Shown in pieces: positions 40,056 through 50,396 of a stretch of 64,000 bases of DNA. Position 1 is the first letter of the stretch. Every line of letters begins with the position of its first letter. The stretch spans positions 218,395-282,394 of the forward strand of contig NZ_FOSG01000008.1 of NCBI RefSeq assembly GCF_900114215.1. Reading direction: 5' to 3'. The position numbers and the translations under genes are program-made. Under the pieces are notes generated by a model. The model was not told where the DNA came from, searched no databases, and saw nothing but the letters and a program-made list of their open reading frames with translations. Origin of the DNA: Streptomyces mangrovi (GTDB lineage: Bacteria; Actinomycetota; Actinomycetes; Streptomycetales; Streptomycetaceae).

Positions 40056-43000
40056 TCAGCCGGCCGGGACCGGGCCGAGCCTGGTCCACGGGTTGTCCGG
40101 ATCGCTCGCGTCGGGCGTGTCGCCCCTGGTCCAGTACTTGGCCTTCCAGTAGTAGCCGCCGTGGGAGACGACGGTGCGGGTGATGCCGCCGGGATCACCG
40201 GCGACGGCGTGGGTTCCGGCCGCGTTACCGCTGTTGAGCGGCTCGGCGACGAAGTCGGACGACGATCCGGTGGTGTCGTTGTGGGTGATCAGCGTGTAGG
40301 AGGCGCCGTGCTGCGGGGCGTTCGCGGGGTCGCCGTCGGCGTCCAGCAGCCGCCACCGCTGGCCGCCGGCGCTTCCGCAGTCGCGGACGTTCAGCGACGC
40401 CAGTTTCCTCTGGGCCCCCAGGCACTGCTCTTTCCCGTTGCTGCTGTTGGTGATCCGGAACACCCCGTCGCCGCCGTCCGGTTCGATGTCCCACAGCTGG
40501 TGGACGTTGTCCCGCGAGGGGTAGAGGTGGGCCCGGTCCCAGCCGGCCGGGTGGTCCAGGAGGTTGCCGCTGTTGACGTCCTCGATCTTCCACTGGTCGC
40601 CGGTCTGCCACAGGGTGAACGGCGCCCAGGCCGGGTTGTAGGTGCGCCCGGCGTCCCAGGCCTCGGCCTTGCACGCGGCGCCGCCGCCGGAGGCGTCGGG
40701 TTCCACGGTGGTGGTGCCCTTGCGGTGGTCCTGGGCCAGTCCGTACTCCTCTCCGCCGATTTCGAGCTTGAAGTTGGCGGGCCCGGTGATCGGCAGGTAG
40801 TACTTCAGCGCGATGTCGCGTGAGGAGCCCGGGGCGATGTCCTCGCAGTAGCCGAGTCTGATCGTCACCCGGTGGAAGTCCCCGTCGAGGCCGCCGGCGC
40901 TGGGCCCGGTGTGGCCGGGTTCGACGGCGTCCTCCATCTCCTGCCACGCCTCGTCCTTGAGCAGGGGCGGGGCGGAGGTGGGGATGTCGAAGGAGAGTTC
41001 GGTGCCCTCCGGCAGGGTGGTGTCGGTGTCGTTGGTGATGCGCAGCTTGGGCTGCTGGGGCCACATCTGCGCGGTGTCGGTCGGGTAGTCGGTCAGCTCG
41101 GCGGTCACGTCGACCACCTCGGTGGGCAGTTCGGTCCCGCCGTTGCGGGTCGCGTCGTACTCCCCGGCGTCGCGCAGGGCGTTGTCCAGAGCCTTGGTCA
41201 TGGTGTAGCCGGGGACGCACTCCCGGTCCTGCGGGCAGTTGTAGTCGCCGGCCAGTTCCCACACCATCGCGCCGCCCGCGCCCTTGGCCGCGATGTAGTC
41301 GGCCTTGGCCCGCACGTCCTGCTCGTCCTGCGTGGACAGGAACACCTTCTTGTCCCCGTTCCACAGCCAGGACGCCTTGAGGGTGTCGTCCCAGTGACGG
41401 GTGTAGCCGTCGACCCGGTTGGCCGGGTCGGCCGGGTTCAGGCCGAACTGCTCGCGGTAGGAGGGCGGGATGCCCCTCTGAAGATTCTTGGCGTGCCACA
41501 TCGGGTTCGATCCGGCCGCGACCTCCCTGCCCCGGTCGGTGTCGTGCCAGAGGTTGTCGATGCCGGTGGCTCCGGCGCCGCAGGGCGTGGTGCCACCGTT
41601 GGGCCCGGTGCCGTCGGAGCACTGGCTCTGGTCGGCCAGCTCCGCCCGGCCCCACAGCCCGTCCTCGCCGCCGGTGACCCCCTTCCAGCCGCGCGTGTAG
41701 TACGGGACGCCGATGTTGATACGCCCGGACTGCAGCGCGCCGCGCAGGTAGTGGTAGGACCAGTCGGTGTTGAAGTAACCCAGCTTCCCGTACTCGGGGT
41801 TGGCCTCCTCGTCGTAGATGCCGGCCGCGGCCAGCTCGGCGTCCTTCCCGTCGTCGTACAGCGGGGACTGCGGGCCGACGTAGGGGTTCCACGAGCCGTG
41901 GAAGTCGTAGGTCATGGTGTTGACGAAGTCCAGGTACTGCAGCGCGCGGAAGTCCTCCTGGCCGCGCAGCAGATATCCGGACGCCGATGCGGCGGCGGTG
42001 AGCTGGTAGTAGTGGCCGTCGTCGGCCGAGGCCCGGTCCAGCTTCTCGCGCAGCGTCCTCATCAGCGCCGTGTAACCGGCGTTGAGCCCCTTGCGGCGCG
42101 GGTTGGCGACGTGCCAGTCGGCCGGGTTGCCCGCGTCCATCAGGGCGGTGGGGTACTCGTAGTCGATGTCCACCCCGTCGAAGCCGTATGTCCTGATGAA
42201 CTCCACGGCGGAGTCGGCGAAGGTGTCGATGGCCGGCTGGTTGACGCTGCCGTCGGCGTTGGTGGCCAGGGTGTAGAAGCCGCCGTCGGCGATGCGTTCG
42301 CCGCTCGCGTCGAAGTGCCCGCCGGTCTCGGCCCAGCCGCCGACCGAGATCAGCGTCCTCACCCGCGGATGCTGCTTCTTGTACTTGTTCAGCAGGTTGA
42401 AGTTGCCCTTGTACGGCAGGTCGGGGTCCATCTCGGCGCCGGGGACGCCCGGCCAGGTCATCCCGGTGGCCGGGTTGGCCGGGTCGGAGGTGTCACCGAC
42501 CGAGACCCGGTTGTCCTCGATGTGCGCGAAGGCGTAGTTGACGTGGGTGACCTGGCCCCAGGGGATGCTTCCGGGCAGGTACATCGGCTCGCCGTCCTTC
42601 CCGGTGCGCCAGCCGGTGAAGTACCCGACCAGCCGCCGCGGGTGCCGCTCGCCCATCCGCTCCCGGCCCTTGTCGTCGTGGAGCAGGCAGTACGGGGTGT
42701 TGACCCCCTCGGTGGGCGTCATGCCGTCGGGGCGGCACTTGGGCTGGTCGGCGGCGTCGGTGGACCACGGTCCCGGTCCCTCGGGCTCGGGATCCTCCGG
42801 CGGCAGGGGGCCGGACATCAGGGCCTGCTTCTGGACCACCAGCGGGGGCGGCAGCTCCTGGAGCCAGTCCAGCTCCCGCAGGGCGGGCCACATCTCGGTG
42901 AGGGACATGGGCCCCTTGACGACGGTGGTCCCGGACAGGTCGGACCGGTCCACGTTCAGCATCACCGCCCGGTCGCCGGAGACGAGGACGGTCAGGCTTC

Positions 43001-45827
43001 CGTACAGGGTCATCGCACTGTCGACGTGTTGGTCGAAGCCGGTGCCCGCCAGGACGGGCATCGCGGTGGCGATGGTGGCCGGCTCCTTGATCCAGCTGTC
43101 GTTGTTCTGCTCCAGGGTCATGTTGAGCAGCCCCACCAGATCACCGCGGAACATCAGCACACCGCCGCCGGTGTGGTCGTTGGCGGCGGCGTCGACGCCG
43201 CTCTCGAACGGGGTGCCCCGCAGGACGTGGAAGAAGTCCCCGATCGGCCCGGGGCCCTTGACCACCTCGTTCTGCGCACTGCCGATGGGTCGTTGGACCC
43301 GGACGTACTGGTCCCCGCGCAACAGGATGAGCTGGAAGTACGTCTGGAAGCCGCAGCAGTACGACGAGAAGGCGGTGTCCACCCCGTCCTCGAACACGGT
43401 GCCCCGCAGGCTGTCCAGCTCGTCGGCCAGGGAGCCCTGTCCGAGGAGCCGCCCCTCGGCCTCACCGAAGTCGGCGGAGGTGCCGTCCCGGTTCACGGTG
43501 GGGTCGAGACGGGCGTGCCTGCCCCCCTTGAACAGGTAGTGGTCCTCGTACACGTGGCCCTTGTCGTCGTCTCCGTACCGGCCGGTCCACACCGAGGCGT
43601 CGACCAGGGTCTTGACGGGGGAGACGGTGGTGTCGTCCGGGGAGCGCGAGGCGGAGCCGGAGCACCGGAAGGTCCGGTCGGTGTCATCGGCCAGGTTGGC
43701 CGCCTTGCTCAGGCAGGCGCCCATGGCCCGCTGGCCGTGGGCGTTGGGGTGGATGGCCTCCTGCTGGTCGCCCTGCGACTCCCAGGGCACGTCCTTCGTC
43801 CCGTCCAGGAGGTAGGGGACCCAGCGGATCCACTCGGCGTCGGCGGCGGGCAGCCGGTTGTCCGGGCTGTTGGAGCTGCTCGCCTGCCGGGCGGTCCTCG
43901 CGCACAGCTCATGACCGGCGAAGGCGTTCTGCAGGTCGAGGAAGACCGCGCCGCTCGCCTCGGCGGCCCGGCCGATCATCGCGCTGATCCGGGGCACCAC
44001 GGAACTGTGCGCCCAGTCCGCGTCGACGTCCCGGAAGGGGCAGCCGCCGCTGCGGTAGCGGCTGTAGTCGACCAGGTCCTGCGGGTACTCGAAGTCCGCG
44101 CCGCGCGGCAGCGGGTTGGGGTAGGACTGCAGCACGATGCGGTAGTCGGTGTCGGACTGGCCGGCGTCGCGCAGCGTCTCGCGGATCTTCCGGACGGTGC
44201 CGGCGACCTTCTGCTCCACGTCGTCGAGGGCGGCCGCGAACGCCTCCTCCTCGGTGTCCCTGCACGGTGTGGATCCGAAGATCATGTACGACTTCGCGCA
44301 GGCGGCGATCAGGTCGGAGAAGTTCAGGTCGTTGCCGCCGATGGAGAGCGCCACCAGGGAGACGCGATGGTCCTCGGCGATCTCCGCGAGCTGTTCCACC
44401 TGGGGGTTCTGCCCCTTGAACTCCTCCTCGACGACGTGCTCGGTCTCCGATCCGGAGCAGGCGATGTTGAACCGCCGCTCCTCGGGGACACCGAGTTCGG
44501 CCGACATGATCGGCGCGGTGTCCGAGCGGTCGCACCGGTTGCCGCCCTCCGCGTAGGAGGAGTCGCCGTAGACCCGGGTCAGATCGTGGTCGCAGTCGTC
44601 GGCCGCCGAGCAGTTCACGGCTGCCCGGTCCGTGCCCCACACATGGCCGCTCGCCGAGGTGTTGGCGTTGCCCGCCCAGCGGCCTCCCTCGCCGGAGATG
44701 AAGCTGTCGCCCATGGAGACGACGGCGGACGGCCGCGAGTCGTAGCCCTCGCACGCCGCGCCGTCCTCGGCGGCCGTGCTGTTCCCGGCGTCCGGTGCGG
44801 AGGGGGCCGGCGGCACGGGGGCCCGCAGTACGTCCCGCAGCATGAGGTTCGACGGGAAGTGGACCGTCACGAAGTTCCAGATCCCGCAGATCGTCGCGCC
44901 CGGGTCGGCGAACAGCACGGGATAGTGGTCCGAGCCGCCGTTCGAGCCCAGCCGCACGGTGTGGTCGGCGAGCTGCTCGTCGGCCACCATGAAGTCCAGT
45001 GCGTAGCCCGACTGCTGGGTGGGGGCGGGCTCCCCGTTGCTCTTCTTCGCGTAGTAGACGTGGCCGCCCGCCGTGTCGGTGAACGTGTCCGGCTTGCTGT
45101 TGAAGTCGCCCAGGACACGCCAGTGCTCGCCCGCGGGCACACTGTCCGCCACGGCGCTCACCAGATCCCTGGCGTGCCCGTTCTGCGCGTCACCGGACCG
45201 CCTGGACTCCGTGTGGATGCCGAAGAACCAGGTGTCGCCGAACTTCAGCCCGAGTGCGGGGCGCGAGCGCAGGTAGTGCGTGGCGGCGTTGGGGGAGTCG
45301 GCCGCCCGGACGATCATCGCGTCGTCCGGGCGGACGGCGCTCCAGATCGCCATGGACTTGCCGGAGTTGCCGTTCGGGTCCACCGGCTCCCCGGCGCCCT
45401 GGAGGTTGTAGATCTTGAGGTAGTACAGGTAGCCGGTCTCCGGGTTCGCCCGGGGCTTGCCCCATCTCAGCTCGTGCAGGCTGTACTTGAGGCTGGGCAG
45501 ACCGGTCGGGGTGGTGTCCAGGTCCCCGAGGTTGTCGTGGATCCGGTTGGCGGCGGTGAGCGCCGTACCGCTGGGCGGCGTCTGCGCCTCCTGGAGCGCC
45601 ACCAGATCGGCCGCGCCGATCAGGTTCTGCACCGGGGAGGACCATTTGAGGCCGCCGCCCTGCATGTTGAAGGTGATGGCCCGCGTGGGCACGGGCGCCA
45701 CGGCGGCGGCCGGTTTCGCGGGTGTCAGGGCCGCCAGCAGGCCGGCCAGCAGGGCCAGGACCAGCAGCGCGGGGAGGGGTAACGGCCGGGACCGGGCCCG
45801 GCGCAGGCCGGTGGGGGGTCTGCCCAT
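40056..45827 (-). CDS. Secreted CdtB-like DNase / SGNH esterase / hemopexin / GH18 chitinase multidomain protein (1923 aa)
   Basis: Signal peptide 1-42 (cut near KPAAA-VAP). CdtB/DNase I-like domain about 48-310: N54 and Q56 (FNMQG), E80 ([12 protein letters not shown]), H205 (GIHTES), D241 and N243 (LGDFNS), D278 (ALDFMV), D300 and H301 (SDHYPV). SGNH/GDSL hydrolase about 365-720: S375 (GDSFISGEG), N499 (IGGND), H693 (HPNAHG). Four hemopexin-type repeats about 741-970, each opening with a VD-A motif (VDAS, VDTA, VDAA, VDSA) and ending in an LFKGG, LLRGD, LMFRGD or LVSGD strand. GH18 chitinase about 1065-1545 with catalytic E1224 ([11 protein letters not shown]). C-terminus: beta-sandwich about 1565-1705, ricin-type lectin about 1735-1870, CBM5/12-like about 1888-1918. 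ATG 45827 has only a weak ribosome site. Divergent from a secreted peptidase gene. Toxin or scavenging role is inference. Confidence 0.88.
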   Translation of the reverse strand: MGRPPTGLRRARSRPLPLPALLVLALLAGLLAALTPAKPAAAVAPVPTRAITFNMQGGGLKWSSPVQNLIGAADLVALQEAQTPPSGTALTAANRIHDNLGDLDTTPTGLPSLKYSLHELRWGKPRANPETGYLYYLKIYNLQGAGEPVDPNGNSGKSMAIWSAVRPDDAMIVRAADSPNAATHYLRSRPALGLKFGDTWFFGIHTESRRSGDAQNGHARDLVSAVADSVPAGEHWRVLGDFNSKPDTFTDTAGGHVYYAKKSNGEPAPTQQSGYALDFMVADEQLADHTVRLGSNGGSDHYPVLFADPGATICGIWNFVTVHFPSNLMLRDVLRAPVPPAPSAPDAGNSTAAEDGAACEGYDSRPSAVVSMGDSFISGEGGRWAGNANTSASGHVWGTDRAAVNCSAADDCDHDLTRVYGDSSYAEGGNRCDRSDTAPIMSAELGVPEERRFNIACSGSETEHVVEEEFKGQNPQVEQLAEIAEDHRVSLVALSIGGNDLNFSDLIAACAKSYMIFGSTPCRDTEEEAFAAALDDVEQKVAGTVRKIRETLRDAGQSDTDYRIVLQSYPNPLPRGADFEYPQDLVDYSRYRSGGCPFRDVDADWAHSSVVPRISAMIGRAAEASGAVFLDLQNAFAGHELCARTARQASSSNSPDNRLPAADAEWIRWVPYLLDGTKDVPWESQGDQQEAIHPNAHGQRAMGACLSKAANLADDTDRTFRCSGSASRSPDDTTVSPVKTLVDASVWTGRYGDDDKGHVYEDHYLFKGGRHARLDPTVNRDGTSADFGEAEGRLLGQGSLADELDSLRGTVFEDGVDTAFSSYCCGFQTYFQLILLRGDQYVRVQRPIGSAQNEVVKGPGPIGDFFHVLRGTPFESGVDAAANDHTGGGVLMFRGDLVGLLNMTLEQNNDSWIKEPATIATAMPVLAGTGFDQHVDSAMTLYGSLTVLVSGDRAVMLNVDRSDLSGTTVVKGPMSLTEMWPALRELDWLQELPPPLVVQKQALMSGPLPPEDPEPEGPGPWSTDAADQPKCRPDGMTPTEGVNTPYCLLHDDKGRERMGERHPRRLVGYFTGWRTGKDGEPMYLPGSIPWGQVTHVNYAFAHIEDNRVSVGDTSDPANPATGMTWPGVPGAEMDPDLPYKGNFNLLNKYKKQHPRVRTLISVGGWAETGGHFDASGERIADGGFYTLATNADGSVNQPAIDTFADSAVEFIRTYGFDGVDIDYEYPTALMDAGNPADWHVANPRRKGLNAGYTALMRTLREKLDRASADDGHYYQLTAAASASGYLLRGQEDFRALQYLDFVNTMTYDFHGSWNPYVGPQSPLYDDGKDAELAAAGIYDEEANPEYGKLGYFNTDWSYHYLRGALQSGRINIGVPYYTRGWKGVTGGEDGLWGRAELADQSQCSDGTGPNGGTTPCGAGATGIDNLWHDTDRGREVAAGSNPMWHAKNLQRGIPPSYREQFGLNPADPANRVDGYTRHWDDTLKASWLWNGDKKVFLSTQDEQDVRAKADYIAAKGAGGAMVWELAGDYNCPQDRECVPGYTMTKALDNALRDAGEYDATRNGGTELPTEVVDVTAELTDYPTDTAQMWPQQPKLRITNDTDTTLPEGTELSFDIPTSAPPLLKDEAWQEMEDAVEPGHTGPSAGGLDGDFHRVTIRLGYCEDIAPGSSRDIALKYYLPITGPANFKLEIGGEEYGLAQDHRKGTTTVEPDASGGGAACKAEAWDAGRTYNPAWAPFTLWQTGDQWKIEDVNSGNLLDHPAGWDRAHLYPSRDNVHQLWDIEPDGGDGVFRITNSSNGKEQCLGAQRKLASLNVRDCGSAGGQRWRLLDADGDPANAPQHGASYTLITHNDTTGSSSDFVAEPLNSGNAAGTHAVAGDPGGITRTVVSHGGYYWKAKYWTRGDTPDASDPDNPWTRLGPVPAG

Positions 45828-46096
45828 GGAAGGCGCTCTCTCTTCTCTTGTCGGGGCCGCGCGGGCGGCGCGGAACGGCACCGGGACGGGCGTCGGGGTG
45901 CTGTGGAATTTTTGCAAACGCCGGTAACAAATCAGTGAACTCCCCCGGACACCGGCCAAAGCGGTACGGGGCGGCCGGCGGCGCGGTGCGCGGCGAGTGC
46001 GGTTCTCCGGGTTCCGGCGCCAACACGCCCTGGCGGGTCAGGTGTTGCGCCGGATAGGTTCGCCGCGTTCACGGACAAGCCCACGGGAGGGCACAC

Positions 46097-47512
46097 ATGC
46101 GCAAGGCGCTCAGAGCGCTGCTGACCCTGCTGGTGCTCATCGGCACCGTCAGCGTCGGCAGCGCGTCGGCGGGGGCCGCCACCGCGGCCGGGACCGACAT
46201 CGAGGACCGCATCCTCGCGATACCGGGGATGCGTCTGATCGAGGAGAAGCCGGTCGACGGCTACCGCTTCCTCGTGCTGGGCTACCGGCAGCCCGTCGAC
46301 CACCGCAGGCCCTGGAAGGGCGGCTTCGAGCAGCGCCTGACGGTGCTGCACAGGGGCGAGGACCGGCCCACCGTCTTCTACACCTCCGGCTACGGGCTGC
46401 GCACCACGCCCTCGCGCAGCGAGCCGACACGGATGACCGACGCCAACCAGGTCTCCATGGAGTACCGCTTCTTCACCCCGTCGCGGCCCCAGCCCGCCGA
46501 CTGGTCCAAGCTCGACATCTGGCAGGCGGCCAGTGACCAGCACCGCGTCTTCCGCGCCCTGCACCGGATCTACGACGAGGAGTGGATCTCCACCGGCGGC
46601 AGCAAGGGCGGGATGACGGCCACGTACTACCGCCGCTTCTACCCGCACGACATGGACGGCACGGTCGCCTACGTCGCGCCCAACGACGTCAACGACAAGG
46701 AGGACTCGGCCTACGACGAGTTCTTCGCCACCGTCTCCACCGCCGAGTGCCGCGAGCGGCTGAACACCGTGCAGCGCGAGGTCTTCGTGCGCCGCGACGA
46801 GATCGTGGCCCGCTACGAGGCGTGGGCGAAGGAGGAGGGCTACACCTTCGAGGTCGTCGGCAGCGCCGACAAGGCATTCGAGAACGTCGGCCTGGACCTG
46901 GTGTGGGCCTGGTGGCAGTACGGATCGGAGTCCGACTGCGGCCAGGTGCCCACCGCGGACGCGACCACCGACGAGCTGTACGACTTCGTCGACCGGGTGG
47001 CGGGCTTCTCCTTCTACACCGACCAGGGCCTGGAGTACTACACGCCGTACTACTACCAGGCCGGCACCCAGCTCGGCGCGCCGAGCTTCGACACCCCGCA
47101 CCTGGACGGGCTGCTGCGCTACCCGGGCATCTACGACCCGCGCTCCTACGTCCCGCGCGAGATCCCGATGAGCTTCGACAGGAAGGCGATGCGCGACATC
47201 GACAAGTGGGTGCGCAAGGACGCCGAGCGGATGCTGTTCGTCTACGGCGAGAACGACCCGTGGGGAGCGGAGCCCTTCCGGCCGGGCCGCGGCAGTGAGG
47301 ACTCCTACGTCCTGACCGCGCCCGGCGCCAACCACGGCGCGAACATCGCCGCCCTGGAGGAGGACGACAGGGCCCTGGCCACCGACGCCCTGATGCGGTG
47401 GGCCGGCCTGGACGCCGACGCCTCCGCGAAGCGGAAGGCGGCGCCGCTCGCGCCGTACGACGCGAAGCTGGACCGGGCCGACAAGGCCGACCGGCGGATG
47501 CTGCGCCCGTAG
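46097..47512 (+). CDS. Secreted tripeptidyl aminopeptidase, family S37 (471 aa)
   Basis: Signal peptide 1-28 (MRKALRALLTLLVLIGTVSV then GSASAGA). The mature part matches the Streptomyces PS-10/S37 prolyl tripeptidyl aminopeptidases: VLGYRQPVDHRRPWKGGFEQ, FYTSGYGLRTTPSRSEPTRM, nucleophile region ISTGGSKGGMTATYYRRFYP (Ser in GGSKGG), FVYGENDPWGAEPF and GANHGANIAAL with the His. It cuts N-terminal peptides from partly digested proteins outside the cell. GGAGGG precedes the ATG. The start lies 269 bp from the divergent multidomain toxin-like gene, so shared regulation is possible. Confidence 0.92.
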   Translation: MRKALRALLTLLVLIGTVSVGSASAGAATAAGTDIEDRILAIPGMRLIEEKPVDGYRFLVLGYRQPVDHRRPWKGGFEQRLTVLHRGEDRPTVFYTSGYGLRTTPSRSEPTRMTDANQVSMEYRFFTPSRPQPADWSKLDIWQAASDQHRVFRALHRIYDEEWISTGGSKGGMTATYYRRFYPHDMDGTVAYVAPNDVNDKEDSAYDEFFATVSTAECRERLNTVQREVFVRRDEIVARYEAWAKEEGYTFEVVGSADKAFENVGLDLVWAWWQYGSESDCGQVPTADATTDELYDFVDRVAGFSFYTDQGLEYYTPYYYQAGTQLGAPSFDTPHLDGLLRYPGIYDPRSYVPREIPMSFDRKAMRDIDKWVRKDAERMLFVYGENDPWGAEPFRPGRGSEDSYVLTAPGANHGANIAALEEDDRALATDALMRWAGLDADASAKRKAAPLAPYDAKLDRADKADRRMLRP

Positions 47513-47533
47513 GGCGCGCCCCGCAGGAGGAAA

Positions 47534-47569
47534 CGGTGGGCGCGACCGGGCTTCCGGTCGCGCCCACCG
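47534..47569 (+). terminator. Terminator after the S37 peptidase gene
   Basis: Perfect 16-bp arms with a 4-base loop (CGGTGGGCGCGACCGG and complement), 21 bases after the stop codon. Confidence 0.8.
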
Positions 47570-47577
47570 CCGCGTAC

Positions 47578-47623
47578 GGACCGTGTGTCCGGACGGGGTG
47601 CCCGGACCGTGTGTCCGGACGGG
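47578..47623. repeat. Two copies of a 20-bp repeat, 26-bp period
   Basis: GGACCGTGTGTCCGGACGGG occurs at 47578-47597 and 47604-47623, at the 3' end of the convergent lipoprotein gene. Each copy contains the palindrome GTCCGGAC. Probably a local slippage duplication. Confidence 0.55.
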
Positions 47624-47625
47624 TG

Positions 47626-49014
47626 TCAGCCGCGCGGGTGGAACACGAACAGCAGTCCGCCGCCGTCCGCCATCGGGGAGAAGCCGCCCGCCTCCGGCAG
47701 CGACAGGAACGGCACCTCGGTGCCCTGGGGCAGCGCCTCGGGCTCACCCGTGGAGAGGGAGACGGCGACGGGCGCGCTTTCGGTCGTCCCGCCACCCCCG
47801 GCGAAGCCGTAGGCGGTGCCGTCGTCGCCGACGGACAGCAGCCGGACGCCCTTGCGCTGGTCGGTCTCCCCCAAGCAGTGGGCCCTGCCGCGTTCGAAGT
47901 CGAGGGCGAGGGCGCCGACGACGGCGTAGCGGCCGTTCGCGGACAGCACCGGCCGGGGCGGTGCGTCGGCCGACCGTTCCACCGTGCGGCACGGGGCGGA
48001 CATCTCCAGCTTCCCGGTACTCAGGTCGTGCACGGCCCACACCGGCCGGCCCAGGGGGTCGTCCTCGGCGGTCCAGGAGGAGATGACGTGGTCGCCGGCG
48101 GTCGTCCACAACCGGCCGTCCTTGTACCTCTCGTACTCCTGCGTGTCGACGCCCGGCGGAACGGCGTCGCTCGCCTGCCAGCCCCCGTCGACGCCGAAGC
48201 CGCGGGTGGAGAGCGCGATCACCGGACCGGCGGGGGACAGCGCGCCCACCTCACCGCTGCCGCAGCCCACCTTCCGGCAGTAGACGGGCAGTTCCTGGTC
48301 GGCCCGGTACGTCTCGAACCGGCCCGTGGAGACGTCGACCGCCGCCGCGTTCCAGCCGAGGTCCTTCCAGCGGACCAGGAGCCCGTCCCCGCCGTCGCGC
48401 ACCTCGACGTCCCCGGAGCGGGTGTCGGCCGGGACGGTGACGGTCCGGGCGGGGGCGACCTTCTCCCCGGACGAGCCGGCCGGGTAGAGGGCCAGGGAGA
48501 TCACCTTCTCGCCCTTGCTGAGCGCGTCCTCGCCCTGGAGGCCGTGCGCCCAGACGACGACGTACTCGCGCCCCTTCTCGTGCACGACGAGGAGTCGGGG
48601 GATCCGCGGCGCCCGTATGGACAGGCCTCCGTCGTCCTCCGCGGCCGGCGGCTCCCACGGCTCGCCCTTCCAGCGCAGGGCGCCGGTGACCGCGTCACGG
48701 GCCTCGACGGAGTAGGCCCCGCCGTCGCGCTGGAGGAAGGCGACGATCCCCGCTTCGGGCGCGGCGTCCACCGGCGCGGTCCGGGCGCCCTCCGGCAGCC
48801 AGGTGACGGTCTCCTGCCAGCCCTTGGAGGTGTCGAAGCCCTCCGGGGCCTTCACCGGGGTCCTGAGCGGCTTCTCGGCCCCGATGGGCGGCTTGCCGGA
48901 GCCGTCGGCGGCGGACCCGGGCCCGCCCGTGCCGCCCTCGTCGCCGCTCCCGCCGCATGCGGCCAGCAGCCCCGCGGCCACCACGGCCGCGAGCGCCTTC
49001 CTCACGGTTGTCAC
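47626..49014 (-). CDS. Lipoprotein with PQQ/beta-propeller-like domain (462 aa)
   Basis: Lipoprotein signal: VTTVRKALAAVVAAGLLAAC with lipobox LAAC, cysteine at 20, then a Gly/Ser linker. The remaining 400 residues are strand-rich with blade-like repeats (YSVEARDAVTGALRWKGEPW, VWAVHDLSTGKLEM, AAVDVSTGRFETY) resembling PQQ/WD-type propellers. Start GTG 49014; the longer frame to 49068 adds sequence before the lipobox. Extracytoplasmic, anchored; function unknown, perhaps binding or scaffolding. Confidence 0.8.
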   Translation of the reverse strand: MTTVRKALAAVVAAGLLAACGGSGDEGGTGGPGSAADGSGKPPIGAEKPLRTPVKAPEGFDTSKGWQETVTWLPEGARTAPVDAAPEAGIVAFLQRDGGAYSVEARDAVTGALRWKGEPWEPPAAEDDGGLSIRAPRIPRLLVVHEKGREYVVVWAHGLQGEDALSKGEKVISLALYPAGSSGEKVAPARTVTVPADTRSGDVEVRDGGDGLLVRWKDLGWNAAAVDVSTGRFETYRADQELPVYCRKVGCGSGEVGALSPAGPVIALSTRGFGVDGGWQASDAVPPGVDTQEYERYKDGRLWTTAGDHVISSWTAEDDPLGRPVWAVHDLSTGKLEMSAPCRTVERSADAPPRPVLSANGRYAVVGALALDFERGRAHCLGETDQRKGVRLLSVGDDGTAYGFAGGGGTTESAPVAVSLSTGEPEALPQGTEVPFLSLPEAGGFSPMADGGGLLFVFHPRG

Positions 49015-49137
49015 CGCGCGCCTCCTCGGGCAGGGGGCGGCGTTCCCTGCCGACTCCCCCCATAGCATCGATCAGGTCGCCCGAAGACTACCGAGCGTCC
49101 ACGGCGGCCGGTGCGGGCGGCCCGGGCAAGAGGTCCT

Positions 49138-50280
49138 TCAACCGGCTTGTGGAACAGGTCGGTTGGCGCGCGGAGCCGCGGTCGAGGCGCGGACCATCAG
49201 CTCGGTGCGGACGGTCGCCACGCCTCCGGGGGGAGCCGACTCCCGGCCCAGCGCCAGCCGTCCGGCGCGGGCGCCCGCGTCGTGGAGCGGGATGCGGACG
49301 GTGGTCAGGGCGGGGGAGGCGTCCGCGCTGAAGGGCAGGTCGTCGAAGCCGGCCACGGACACGTCCCCGGGGATGCTCAGGCCCGCCTCGCGCAGTGCGG
49401 CGCAGACGCCGAGGGCGACGGTGTCGTTGGCGGCCAGTACGGCCGTCAGGCCCGGCTCGCGGCGCAGCAGCTCCAGGGTGCCGTCGTAGCCGGAGGAGCG
49501 GTCGTACGCGCCGTGCACGGTCAGACGCGCGGCCTCCGCGAGCAGGTCGTGACCGTGGTCGCGGCCGTGGTCGGCCAGGGCGGCCCGGTGGCCCTCCAGC
49601 CGGTGCCGGGTGGTGGTGCGCTCGGCCGGGCCCGCGACATAGCCGATGCGGCGGTGGCCGAGTGCGAGCAGATGCCCGGTCAGGCGGCGGGCGCCGCCGC
49701 GGTTGTCGAAGGCCACGGTGAGCGGCGCCCCGCCGCCGGGGATCCCCTTCCCGCCGTCCCCGGTCCCGCCGTCGTCCCCGTCCCCGTCCGCCTCGGGCAG
49801 CGGCGGCCTGCCGCACAGCACCACCCGGGTGCCGGCGGCGGCCAGCCGGCGCAGCCGGGCGGACAGCGCCTCGGCGTGCTCCGGGTCCTCCACCGCGCTG
49901 CCGGTGAGGACGACGGCGGCGGCGCGCTGGCGCTGGAGGAGCGTGAGGTAGGTCAGTTCGCGCTGGGGGGAGCCGCCGGTGTTGCACACCACCGCCAGTT
50001 TCCCGCCGGCCTTCTCCGGTTCCATCTCCGACTGGACGGCGCTTGCCATGATCCCGAAGAACGGATCGGCGATGTCGTTGACGAGGACGCCGACGAGATC
50101 GGAGCTGGCGGCGGCCAGGGAGCTGGCCGGCCCGTTCACGACGTACTCCAGCTCCTCCACCGCGCGCAGCACCCGGCTGCGGGTGGCCCCGGCCACCGGG
50201 TAGTTGCCGCTCAGTACGCGCGAGACGGTGGCCGCCGAGACCCCGGCCCGGGCCGCCACGTCCGCCAGCGTCACTGCCAT
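49138..50280 (-). CDS. LacI-family repressor of the adjacent catabolic operon (380 aa)
   Basis: HTH at 1-46 (VTLADVAARAGVSAATVSRV, LSGNYPVAGATRSRVLRAVE) and a periplasmic-binding-like ligand domain (LVGVLVNDIADPFFGIMASA, LAANDTVALGVCAALREAGL, IPGDVSVAGFDDLPFSADAS). An acidic Gly/Asp insert (ADGDGDDGGTGDGGKGIPGG) interrupts the ligand domain near 165-190. It is divergent from a three-gene operon; a perfect LacI-type palindrome sits 84 bp upstream of its start and 18 bp before the operon's first ATG, so it should repress that operon and respond to a sugar or polyol. Confidence 0.93.
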   Translation of the reverse strand: MAVTLADVAARAGVSAATVSRVLSGNYPVAGATRSRVLRAVEELEYVVNGPASSLAAASSDLVGVLVNDIADPFFGIMASAVQSEMEPEKAGGKLAVVCNTGGSPQRELTYLTLLQRQRAAAVVLTGSAVEDPEHAEALSARLRRLAAAGTRVVLCGRPPLPEADGDGDDGGTGDGGKGIPGGGAPLTVAFDNRGGARRLTGHLLALGHRRIGYVAGPAERTTTRHRLEGHRAALADHGRDHGHDLLAEAARLTVHGAYDRSSGYDGTLELLRREPGLTAVLAANDTVALGVCAALREAGLSIPGDVSVAGFDDLPFSADASPALTTVRIPLHDAGARAGRLALGRESAPPGGVATVRTELMVRASTAAPRANRPVPQAG

Positions 50281-50363
50281 CGATTCCTCCGGTGCGGTTC
50301 TTCCGCGGGTGTCGTCTGCGGGTCTTGTCGTGAGTGCTGTGGGCAGGCTAGCTTGCCCTGGGA

Positions 50364-50379
50364 TAGAAAGCGCTTTCTA
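50364..50379. promoter_or_regulatory. LacI-type operator TAGAAAGCGCTTTCTA
   Basis: Perfect 16-bp palindrome with a central CG step, the classic LacI/GalR form (AAGCGCTT core). It overlaps the region just before the oxidoreductase start, where binding would block transcription or initiation. A second, imperfect palindrome (GGCAGGCTAGCTTGCC, 50342-50357) lies directly upstream. Confidence 0.85.
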
Positions 50380-50396
50380 AAGCGAGAGGGAAGCTC

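Noticed and set aside
40872..45782. A 1636-codon frame antisense to the multidomain secreted protein
   Set aside because: It is a G/C-bias shadow: composition is Val/Gly/Arg/His-rich without domains, and the opposite strand holds clear catalytic motifs throughout.
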